Shown here: positions 16,876 to 27,001 of the stretch, piece after piece
Numbering within the stretch: position 1 is the first letter of the stretch
How the letters are laid out: each line of letters starts with the position of its first letter
Origin: Lingula anatina
Lineage: Eukaryota > Brachiopoda > Lingulata > Lingulida > Lingulidae
NCBI RefSeq assembly: GCF_001039355.2
Contig: NW_019775513.1
Location: 545,052-609,051 of the forward strand
DNA: 64,000 nt
Direction: 5' to 3'
Translations under genes and position numbers: made by a program
Notes under the pieces: generated by a model
Databases searched by the model: none
Seen by the model: only the letters and a program-made list of their open reading frames with translations
Told to the model about the DNA's origin: nothing

Positions 16876-17148
16876 TCCATTTTCACTCTGAATTTTCAAA
16901 TTTGCTTAATGTATTTAGATGTGTGAGCTACATGTATAACGAGATTATCTGAATTGTTAAATGTATTATAGACATTTAAACACTTTAATATGCTTTTAGT
17001 TGTAAAAAAAATTGAGTTACTTCTGGCTTTATTTTTTTGCCTAAGTCGAAACCAGCCTCTGTTTAATAAAGTAAATGTGCGATTGTCCATTGTATAAAGT
17101 TTATGTACATAAACGAAAAATATGGCATGGAATTATCGTTAGACGGGA

Positions 17149-17313
17149 CGGTGTGACAAGTAGTCCTAAGCATGGAAGTCCAGGGTCCTATATGGTGAGT
17201 ACAGGCTAGGGTTAGTCGGAGTATTGGGGTTTCTATATGGGACGAATGTCATCTGCATAACGTAGCTGGGAACGCACTACGGTACTTATCAGGCTTACAT
17301 TCCTGTCACACCG
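17149..17313. mobile_element. short inverted-end element (CGGTGTGACA ends)
   Basis: CGGTGTGACA at the left matches the complement of the right end TGTCACACCG. The 165-bp interior has no ORF and shares a GAGTACAGG block with a similar element at 28565-28692. No clear target duplication was found, so the superfamily is not assigned. Confidence 0.4.
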
Positions 17314-18048
17314 GGCCTTCAGGCTGAGTAAGATATAGTCGAATTTCGGCTAATGCAAGATTTTACTTTAGAGGACTAGCCTTCTGAGCTTTCCATATTT
17401 TTTGAGAATTAATAAACTAACTGTACATTGTCGAAATCTTCTTTTTTAGAACTTTCTAATACTAAAAATTTACAAAGTTAAAAGTATCAAAAGTGTACCA
17501 GTGTGCTATCAGTTTAAAGCTATATTTTCGGTCTCCTACAGTCGCTATAGTCATAATACTTTAAGTCGTTATTTGGCGGTTTAAATAAGTTAACCTACCG
17601 CATCATTTCAGGGTTTATTTTTCCGTTATTCTTTTCTAACCACCCCGGCCTCTTGGCACAGCAGTTTATTCGTCACAAATCGATTATAAATGCGCCTTAA
17701 ATATGCCATAACGCTCAGGTATCTCAATTAAGTAACGCTCCTAGGAGTCAGGGTGAGCCATTCAAGTTGTATGGGATGCCTTTTTCACATCTGCATTCTA
17801 ACATATGGAAGAAGTTATCACACTACAACAGTAGGCAACGGCATTGTTGATTTCTTACGCAACGTTTTGTACCGTTTATTACGCTATCCCTTCCTGACGT
17901 CACAGAGCTTTCAAGCCCCTGGAAACAAACAATAGAGTGACGTCACACCTGGAGACAACCAAAAGCAACCTCAGGGATGGAGACGGCAGGAGACATGGTT
18001 TGCAGTTAAACTCAAGAATCTTTTTATATATTGGCAGTGTTTTTGATA

Positions 18049-20227
18049 ATGTTTCGCGAAACAATGCTTGGATTCTTGTTGTTTCACCTTGCCGCAGCAA
18101 GTTCTACCACTCCGGAGCCTGAGGTTCCAACGTGGAAATTGTTCAGCTCTTCGCTTGAGGATAAAATTGTTGCACCAATATCTTGTATTGCCATAATCAT
18201 CCTAGGTAAGCATAACTGGTTTGATCGTAACTCGTTCATCCTGGGTTAATCTCGGTTAGCTTACAAGCAACACTGGTTTAGCTACGCACTGGTAGTGCCG
18301 CTGGTTTTCCAAATTCCTACATTTTACATAAACCTATGCGTAAGCATATCAAAAATACAACAAGCAAATAACATACTACTATCACTTTCACTATAACTCA
18401 CAATATGTTTTAAAATTCTGTTTTCAATTTAGGCATGCTGTACCTCTATCTGAAGACAAAAGCTCTTCATGCCCAAGATAAAACAAAACATACTGAAGCT
18501 GATCTCCACCCAGAGCGTGACAGGGACATAGAAAGTATGAAGAAACTCGGCACAGGAGATTTCGAACCCTTCCTCAATCCCTTCGACGTCGAGGCCGAAA
18601 CCCGACTAAGATTGTATTCAAACAATGTGCAGGAACTTTTCACGCTCTCCTTCCCATGTATTTTTGTGGTGGCATGTTCTCCCTTCATGCTTTTGGTGCA
18701 GTCTTACATCGTCAGCTATATCTGGGATGATGTGGGAGTCAACTCCAAGTTCGTGAATGCCAACATCCCAATTCGATGCTTTTTAATGCCATCGGGCCTG
18801 GTGTACGCCATCATGTTTGGGTTTGTGTTTCAGTGTGTCACCAGGAAGCAATCGGCAGTCACTGACAGGTTTTTGTACCAGGTGAAACTCCTCTGGCAGA
18901 TCGTGGCCATGACGACCAAGATCCATCTCTCAGACACAGACCGTCTAGATGTGGTTATCGCTGTGAAGGATGCCATTGTCCACATGATGGTCCGTATTGT
19001 CGACCGTCCTGTGGAGAAGTACGTGAATCCGCCACCGGAGCATCTGACAGGTATCTTTACCGATACAGTATCTGTGATCCATAGTATCCTGACCTAGAAA
19101 TACATGTAGTTAAAGACGGACTTTCATTAATCAATTTCATACTATTACGGTCTAAATATAGCTCAGTTTGTCAACAGACATGAGCACAATTCGACAATTA
19201 ATGCGTAGCATGTTGTATGATTCATTCTCATAATTGTGCGAGAGTCTGAATGAAAAATGTATTTTTCTGTTCCTAAACTCTTAATTTATTTCTGCCCCTA
19301 TCTCCTGTCATCCAAAACCATGTGTTAGAATTATGGACTCTAATGCTTTTCCCTATTTAAAGACTTTTTAAGAAATGAACATAACATATTTCAGACAGCC
19401 TGTACGCCATTCTTGATAAGATTCGGGAGGTCGACTTAACCGACAAGTCCGCCATGGTTGATACCACGATGATGCACAAGATCAGCAGCATTATTGTGGA
19501 GCTCATTGGGAGTGACTACGACAACTTCAACATCTTCCACGCTCGCACACACATCCTCCAGTCAGTATTGGTTAAATACAAAATTATGAAATACGTGCTA
19601 ATCTATTAAATTTTTTAAAACTGTGTTCGCTAGACAGCAAAAAATATTGATTTTCATAAAACGCACGTGGCCGAAGATAAAAACTTATATGGCATTTAAT
19701 ATTATTCTCCCGTTATGATAAATTAAGCTAAAATTTGTGGCACAATTTGTTTATCATATTTAGTATGGAATTATACTTTCAATATTACGATTTTTCTCAA
19801 AATCTTGGAAATTAATTTAAATAGGGCATATGTGTAATAACTACTGTTTCTTTGCAGATGGTTCATCCTGGAGTTTCTGGGTCTGTCTGCGTACTTTGGC
19901 ATCTTGCTGATTGACGGCAAATCATACATCTTCGAGCTGGTCGTGTCCTACATCACAGTAATCTCTATCTCCATGTTGTGCTACATTGTCGCTGATCTAG
20001 ACGCCCCCTTCAGTGGCTTCTTCACAATCGACATCAAGCCTCTGTTTGACATTCTGAGGCGCGCAGAACAGGTGTACAACGACACGTGCGCCAGTGCCTC
20101 ACAGGCGAGGAGAGAGAAGTATTTGAAGGCACAGAGCGCCCCCAAGAGCCGACCCCAGGCGATCCCACGCAAAACCCGCCCAAAGACCGTGGGTACAGAA
20201 GATGTATTTTTTGACCTAATGTCGTGA
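18049..20227 (+). CDS. DUF4239-like (bestrophin-like) multi-pass membrane protein
   Basis: Four exons: 18049-18205, 18433-19050, 19395-19560, 19858-20227, in consistent phase, 436 aa. The start is ATG 18049, which gives a signal peptide (GFLLFHLAAASS); a longer frame upstream opens only with TTG. Hydrophobic spans lie at about residues 40-59, 122-145, 169-188, 315-332 and 338-360. A soluble segment lies between the third and fourth spans, and the C-tail is basic and Pro-rich. After the last span comes ADLDAPFSGFFTID (from about 359), which recalls the D-x-PFSG motif following the last helices in DUF4239 proteins, a family related to bestrophin channels. Molecular function is unknown. The third donor is GTCAGT, weaker than the others but phase-consistent. 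AATAAA follows at 20460-20465. Family assignment is from memory of the motif and topology. Confidence 0.7.
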
Positions 20228-21377
20228 GAGATGGGCAAGACAGATGGCTAGAAAGAACGAAACTGCACTCCTACGATAACTTTTAGTTACTTTTGATACA
20301 TTTAACTGAAGAAATCTTCCTAAAAATTTGATAGTAGCCAACCGTTAAAAATCCAAAGTATTTAACTTTATTCCAGTATTTTCAAATTTGACTTTTCACT
20401 ACCACTCACCACTCGTTGAGTAGTTTAAATTAATCTTGCTCGAAATTTTGGAGTCCCAGAATAAAATGTATAGAATAAGCCATTTGCGTTACTCATTTAT
20501 TCATCAGAAAGCCTAAAGGGGACGCAAAAGCAATATTGAATATGGTGAAAAAAGATAGAATCAACCCATAAATTACTAGTTTGATAATTATAATAGAAGA
20601 CAGTAACTACATGTACATGTATCTTATATCTTTTGTTCATTTAAGTCATGTTACAAAAAAAGATACATTGCACACAAGATATGCGAACGGACATAGCTAG
20701 CGTGAACAACAACACGCAAAAAACAAGAACATGTATATGAGGGTTCGGTGAAAAGTCCACCGTTCAAAAGCACTGTCTACCTACATAATAAAAGCAATTT
20801 CCTTTTTACATTCTCTCAATTGTTATCTAAATAACCTCTCATTGTCTGAAGCAATTTGACTTGCACAGAAAACAATAAAAATCATTAAAACTGCCCCAGG
20901 TCAATAGTGTATTACAATTAACCGTTTATTACGAGCTATCAAAATAACAGATAATTATGTGTACGTGCTCAAAACCGTGTATTGAAATGAACAATACGTG
21001 CAAGGAATCATCAATTGATATCAAAAGAGACAAATACGTTCTGCAGATATAAAAAATCAATGATATTTTTGGGCATTTTGGATTAGAAACCCTGACCGTT
21101 TCGACGACTTATTGTGCCCTGAGAACATAGTAGGTTTAAAGAGACTGTGACGAGGGTGAAGGCCGTTTATACTAACCAGTGCTCGTTAAATATCCGACTG
21201 GAATCATACCGGTATTTATTGTACACAGCATAATGGTTCGCTTTTGATGATTTTCTTTGATGACCTATTTCCGATGAGGTGCTGGTACATAAAAATGATT
21301 GCTAGGATATCGTTGTTTCTCCATATAAAACTAAGCGAAACGATCGGTGTACGTATTTATCAGTTGAAGAGGCCATC
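20228..21377. other. intergenic region between DUF4239-like and CBM14 genes
   Basis: AT-rich and non-coding. It includes the AATAAA at 20460-20465 for the gene on the left. The right part should hold the promoter of the chitin-binding gene; I see no decisive core-promoter motif. Confidence 0.55.
20460..20465 (+). other. polyadenylation signal of the DUF4239-like gene
   Basis: AATAAA, about 230 nt after the stop codon and the first good match downstream. Confidence 0.5.
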
Positions 21378-24300
21378 ATGAAGATCGCTTGTTTTACAGT
21401 GCCAGGTATATTGTTAGCGACCTTTCCAAATGTAATGTTTAAGCTGCAGAAAAAAAGTTTGAATTTAATATTGCTGGTCAATTTCTAGTAGCGAGTGGCA
21501 TAAGTAAAAATAATAAATAATAACAATATTAGGCAGGCAGGAAAAGATTTCGATGGTGTCATTTTATTAATTTTGTTGCGCATATTAGGCCACGTTATAA
21601 AGTGCATGTGCATGTACGTGCAAAGAAAAACAAACGCTCTTCTTTATTTTCAATATAAGAAAAACAAGAGATGTAGTTGGGTGTGGAATGTAAACGACTT
21701 TTTTTCAGTTTTAATCCTGTCGATTGGTGTCCTTGACTTTTCCAAGGTAAGAGCAATTTCATAGCAATTCTTTGTAATTGCATTCTTCACAATTATTTCA
21801 TTCGTGTTATAGTTTTGTTAAAATAGATGTCACAATCTACATAATCAGGATTTAATCTTGTGGCATTGCCTTATATGATATTGCATTTATTTACGAAATC
21901 TTACCTTATTGACTGTAGGTGCTAAAATTCCAAAAAGATACGTTCTATAATTAGAATGATAGAAATACACGATCTAAGTTTCACATTAAATACATCCCTA
22001 GCCAATTGCAATCTTGGAACATATAAAATTGGAATTGCAGGCACAGCAGGGCAGTATTCATGGTATTCCTGAAAGGTTCTTGTTTAAGTGTGAAGGTCGA
22101 GAGGATGGGTTATACGCAGATATCGCAAGGAATTGTCAGGTGAGGTGCTAAGTATTTTGAATTTAAGGGCATCTTCTTTGTTCCCCTTTGATTAAGTAAC
22201 CTCTCGTTTCACTTCAAAGCTTCGTATTCACTCAAGCTCAAACTTTTATACTGCCTGAACGATGACCAAATATCTATAAGTAGTAGATTTTATTTTCTTC
22301 TCCCTTTCTTTCTTTCTTTCTTTCTTCTTCTGACTTTTTGCAAAGCCGTCCCATGTCTACTTTGTTTGTTTGTTTGTTTATCATTTAGAGTAAAGTGTTA
22401 ACTTCAGTGACAACGTTTTCTTTGTTTGTTCCTCTCTGATTGTCCGTTTCAAAATTTTTGTCATGGTAAGAATATTTTAAGAATTGGCCAGTATTACGAC
22501 CATCTGATTTTGTTTTCAATGATTCTCTAGTCGTCGCAAATTCTGAGTTAGCTTCCTCCAACCCGTCCCCTCTATTCGACCTCTTCTCCAATGCCTCAAT
22601 GTTCTTTAAAATCCTCGTGCCAATTTTCGTAATCGATGCAAAGAAAACGGCACCAAATATGATAATCCCAACAGAGATGAGGATCAGTTCGGTGGTTAAA
22701 GGTCGCACAATAGCGAAGGCAGCCACCAGAGCCACGGTATCCAACACGTAGATCAAGGCAGCAAGGACAAGGCGGTGGAAGTGACTGCCAATTACCGACC
22801 CGAACGGTGCGCCGACAATGACAACCGGCACTGTGACGGCTACATATTCCCAGCAGTCAATGGAGACGCCTCCAATGATGACAGCCCTCCAAAACAGTCC
22901 AACCACAGTGTTTCCCGCCATCAGGACGATGGAGGTGGGCGTGGCAGTTTTCTCGCTGACGCGGAACAGAAGGGTGAGGATGCTGAAGCTGCAGATATCG
23001 AGCCCACTTCCGGCAAACGACGTAAACATTCCACCAGCGAAGCCTGTCAGAACCAACACCAAGGCTTTCCAACAGTTAAACGTTGGTATCTTAAGAAAAG
23101 TACGTCGCTTGTGGTTTATATTAAGGAAAAATAGAGCGAAGGCAAACGTGAACCAGATGCAGACAAATCCCAACTTTTTTTGCGGTGGCGTCAACAGCGG
23201 GCTCACGTACTCCAAACCAATAATGATTCCTGCAGCGCCACCTAGAGAGGAGAAAAGTATGGCGTGCCATTCTAAGTGGATTTGCATGTAGATGATGGTG
23301 AAGGCTGCCGCCGGAAGCCCAACAGACTGGATGGCCATGGAGAAGTCTCTGGCCACGATGGGGGAGATTTTAAACGCCAGGGTCATCACAGGGAACGCTA
23401 CGGCCCCTCCAGCCTCACTGGTCATTCCTGGTAAACAGAAACAGAAAAGCTGGTTTCATGAATGATAACATTCGTCAAAAAAATGGAATAATTCAATCGA
23501 TCAATTTCACCTAAAAACCTAAACCTGCTCTTAAAGGCCATACCTACAAACGCTTGGAAGACTCTAGAAGTGATGCCAATACATATAATTACACCAGTCC
23601 AACTAGGGCTTTATTTATTTTTTTATTTTGATTCATTTGGAAAATTACACTACCTGCAACTAAAGAGCCCAACACCATGGTTATGGTCATGAAGTATTTA
23701 TCCGTGAAAAGGCCCCAGTAGTTGTATCTGATCATAATAGACAGCCACGCAAACATGATGACAGACACTGGGATGGCGAACGCAACGATGCGTCTGTGCT
23801 TCACCATGAACTTCTTGTACCACTTTGCATCCGGAGAGAGACTTCTCAGAGCCTCTTCTTGGGCTGGCAGAAGATGCTGGCCTGGTAAATAAATAAATAA
23901 ATAAATAAATAAACAATTTATTTTTGGTTGAATATGCCTAATATTTTGTTAGGGAAACATGATGTTTTGATTGACATACCAGTACCAAGGGTACTGGTAT
24001 GTCAGATAAGATAATGGTAGGATAAATATACATGAAGATTGCCCTTTCAAATGAAATGTTCTAAAATTTATCTTCTTTGTCTTCGAAAATTTGATTCAGA
24101 TTTCCCTTTGCTTTGGAACTCTTCAAATGATTGACATATGTTCCTTTACAGTTTACTCCAAATAATTATTATTGTTTTGTTCTTATATAGTTTCTTTAAG
24201 TTAGTTTTAAAACTGTATTCGATAATTTTTTTTAATTTGAGAACAGTGTTACATTTTTTCTACTTTAAACATAATATTGCTTATACCTTCCCAAAAATAT

Positions 24301-26563
24301 TTTTTAAGAAAGACTTTTAAATCAAAAGGGTGTTTCCGGACACAGCATCCACGAGTTGATGACGTGTCATCGTCTGCTGTAGACATCAACAAAATGTTCT
24401 GAAATATAAACAGACCTTCAGTTATTTCATCGTCAATATCATCATTAATTGTCTTGTCACCTTTACATATGTACATGTACAGTATGTTACGCATTACTAA
24501 AATTGACCCTTTTTCTTAGGGATAACTTAAATTCATGTAATATTATATTATTATGACTTAAACCACTTTTTGCTAAAACATACGTATTTAGTCGTTGAAA
24601 AAGGACATTTAAATAGCTTTGGATTTTATCGAATCTTTTGCAACCGACATTTTCCTTCGGCTCTTTGACGTCTGCGGCGATCTGTTCTTCCTCATCCATC
24701 GTAGTGTTTTGTGCCTAGATATTTCATACGCAACCCGGTTTGTTGACCCAGTGCTCCAGGTGTATCTAACAAAAAAATGCAGCATATTAAAGTACAAATG
24801 TACATGTGAAAATCAAGACTCGTGAAGGTACACTAACAAAACGGTTATTCATGCATGGATAAAAAATGCATCGAATAACCTAAGTAGTAAATGTGTCTGT
24901 AGATTATTCGTTTCGTTCAAAAGATACGCCATTCTTGTTATGTTACGTGAATAAAGAACGGGCGTAAGAAGAGAGTTGCCTGAGAATATTAGCACGCATT
25001 TTCTTTCATGGTTCAAGCAACTCAAAACAGAACATGTGAAATTCTTTTTTCATATATATTGTTTAGACCGAAAAAAAAACGAACATCTTACTTGTCAGAG
25101 TTTGGATTGGATCACTATTAGGGCCGTTGTTGAAAGTGCTTTTATCTTTGTTTGCAATGTAAAATAATGATAAATATCTTTATACCACAAGGTCGTGGCT
25201 CAAGTCCTTTAAAAGGTTAAAAGTATAGTGAATGGCTACCCTCTAGCATCAATTGTTAGGTCGTCTACTCGATGATGAGCAAGAGGCTTAACACCCGTTC
25301 TTAAATCATAGAATTAAAAAACGCGAACACAAGACGAATTGATAGAAACAAAGCTTCATTTAACCAGGGAATTATATCGGATATAATTCCCTGATTTAAC
25401 AAAGCGAAAATTCTTTACTCACCCGCTTTTTTCTCTAGACAGGAAAGGCTAGAGAGTCGGCAAAGATGTGGGTTCGGTTGATCAAACTGTTAAGGGCACG
25501 GTGGGTACTACCTCAAAAGCAGCCATTCAGGCGGTAGCCATGGCAATTTGAAATTGAGTCCGCTAGCGCATGCGGCCTCACCGTGAAATGGCAGAACTAG
25601 GGGATGTGGAGTACGTGCTCTTATCGTGTGCCTTTAGCGTCTCCTAATTCGTCTCAAAGCTCTTGGGCTGGAAACCAACTCAAGACGCCATTCACTCTCA
25701 TCTCTCCTCTCCGTTACCCTACTTTTTTCCTAACCCACTGACACCCTACTTACAGTTAGATACAATTAAAGAAAACTAAGGTATCAAACAGGAAATCACT
25801 CGTAGCTTGTTAAGTATAATTAAGGATTAAACTTTCTGTAATTATACAATTAAAGTAACAGTAGGAAAAAATCAACAAAATGTTTGGGTTTTTTTAGGTT
25901 AAAAAATCTTTATATAACTTATACGACAAAATTTTTTTCTAAAAATGAATATTAAGAATTTAAGGCAGTAATGTTTTTTCCGTCAAATTTGTCAAAATTA
26001 CGATTAGATTTCATAACATGGATTTTTTGAAAGTCTTAGGCCCGATGTTGTTCTAGCGCCATGTGGTCTTATATTGACGTCTGCACTATTCTATTTCCAG
26101 TCCATGGAAATCAATATATACATAAAGAGTCGTGGATAAATTGAAATTGCTGTCTAGTGCCCCACCAAATTGTCTCTTCACAACGATAAGATATAGAAAT
26201 AAATAAAATAGCTACTGTCTGGTGTTGAGTGATGCGCCATGTTTACATATATACACTGAAGCACTATACTTTCGTTGACAAGACAATTACATATAGCAAA
26301 GATCTGCAGATCATTCCCTTTGACTTCCAGAAACAATTAGATAGAGCTATTTCGTATTAAATATATAAAAGTCATTCCTAATGACCTACAGATTAATTAA
26401 ACGTTAATGTTTATTTCTCCAGGTGTACCGTATTTGTATTGGCGGCGAACTTCTGACTTCTGAAGCAGGTTTCGACATGTTTCCTTGTCCACAGGGAACG
26501 CTGTTCGACCAAAACACTTTGACCTGTCAGCACGCAGCTAATGTGATATGTCCACAGGAGTAA
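21378..26563 (+). CDS. small secreted protein with one chitin-binding peritrophin-A (CBM14) domain
   Basis: Four short exons join in phase: 21378-21405, 21709-21746, 22041-22139, 26423-26563 (stop TAA), 101 aa. Each is bordered by good AG/GT signals. Exons 1-2 encode a signal peptide (MKIACFTVPVLILSIGVLDF). Exons 3-4 encode one CBM14 domain of about 60 residues with the six expected cysteines: FKCEGREDGLYADIARNCQ, then VYRICIGG, then FPCPQGTLFDQNTLTCQ and ANVIC. CBM14 domains bind chitin in peritrophic matrices, cuticle or shell. This protein is a bare signal peptide plus domain, so a matrix component or chitin-binding secreted factor is likely. The last intron (4.28 kb) contains an oppositely oriented transporter gene. 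The exons are too short to stand out as ORFs, but the cysteine spacing rebuilt across the junction makes the call firm. Confidence 0.85.
22385..24398 (-). CDS. TauE/SafE-family membrane transporter, copy 1 (N-terminus unresolved)
   Basis: TauE/SafE proteins are multi-pass exporters/permeases, linked in bacteria to sulfite or sulfonate compounds; the animal substrate is not known to me. Exons on the minus strand: 24398-24287, 23881-23654, 23427-22385 (stop TAA), in phase, at least 461 aa. Two glycine-rich motifs typical of the duplicated family fold are visible: GMTSEAGGAVAFPVM, and GFAGGMFTSFAGSGLDICSF about 130 residues later. About eight hydrophobic spans are seen, followed by a polar tail of about 70 residues. 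The cytosolic-looking N-terminal part has a CC pair (RGCCVRKHPFDLKVFLKKYF). An upstream exon with the start codon must exist but I could not place it. The gene lies antisense within the last intron of the CBM14 gene. Copy 2 is at 27002-29170. Confidence 0.85.
23972..24004. repeat. perfect 15-bp hairpin
   Basis: TGACATACCAGTACC and its exact complement are separated by AAG. It lies in an intron of TauE/SafE copy 1. It may be a small foldback element or a transcript hairpin; no function is claimed. Confidence 0.6.
24399..26422. other. intron of CBM14 gene / 5' flank of TauE/SafE copy 1
   Basis: It should contain the missing first exon and promoter of TauE/SafE copy 1. A minus-strand frame with ATG at 24699 (MDEEEQIAADVKEPKENV) is protein-like, but its only good donor (GTATGT) is in the wrong phase for the next exon. 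It also holds the 25358-25400 palindrome and otherwise unremarkable sequence. Confidence 0.4.
25358..25400. repeat. 29-bp palindrome flanked by 7-bp direct repeat
   Basis: CAGGGAATTATATC, a central G, and its exact complement (25365-25393) are bounded on both sides by ATTTAAC (25358-25364 and 25394-25400). The direct repeats look like a target-site duplication around a tiny foldback insertion. Confidence 0.6.
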
Positions 26564-26781
26564 TGGGCGGAGTCTCTCGAAATGGTTTTTCAAATCTTAT
26601 AGATGAAAATATAAGAGATGTGTAATAATAATAATAATAATAATGATAATAATGTCACCGGAAAGAACAATTTCCCTATCGTTAATGACTCAAAAACTTG
26701 AAGGCTGACACTTTTACAGAATGTCCTTCAGACATAAATGTTTTATTAGCACGATTAGTGTGTATTAACCATTAGCCTTTA

Positions 26782-26818
<37 letters not shown>

Positions 26819-27001
26819 TGAATTTTGATAGAAGCAGGGGCCAAAAATTATGTCCGCTATTTTTCTGAACGTTTCGACTACTTCGTGCATCGTACTGTCA
26901 GTCTTGGCTGAACATCTCCTGTCTTTTTCTAATCCTTTATGTCCATCTTTTAGTCATTCACCTGTAGAACTTTCACTTTTAGCATGTCAGTAAATTCAAG
27001 T
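26564..27001. other. gap between CBM14 and TauE/SafE copy 2 (convergent 3' ends)
   Basis: It holds the two 3' flanks, an (AAT)n tract near 26625-26645, a (GT)n run at 26785-26816, and TTTATT near 26742 (AATAAA on the minus strand) that could end the transporter transcript. Confidence 0.5.
26785..26816. repeat. (GT)n microsatellite
   Basis: Sixteen uninterrupted GT units. Confidence 0.95.

Larger units (their letters stand above)
15489..18048. other. intergenic region with retroelement and small TIR element
   Basis: It contains the 3' flank of the ABIN-like gene, a broken non-LTR retrotransposon (16136-16875), a short inverted-end element (17149-17313) and otherwise unique AT-rich DNA. Short frames near 17753-18122 overlap the leader of the next gene and lack support. 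Confidence 0.55.

Noticed and set aside
22775-23291. Long plus-strand frames opposite the TauE/SafE exon (also at 27377-27785)
   Set aside because: They are antisense shadows of the conserved transporter exon; the minus-strand proteins have clear membrane-family motifs.
24487-24699. Minus-strand frame MDEEEQIAADVKEPKENV as first exon of TauE/SafE copy 1
   Set aside because: The only good donor (GTATGT) is in phase 2, while the next exon needs phase 0, and nothing similar lies at the same place in copy 2.
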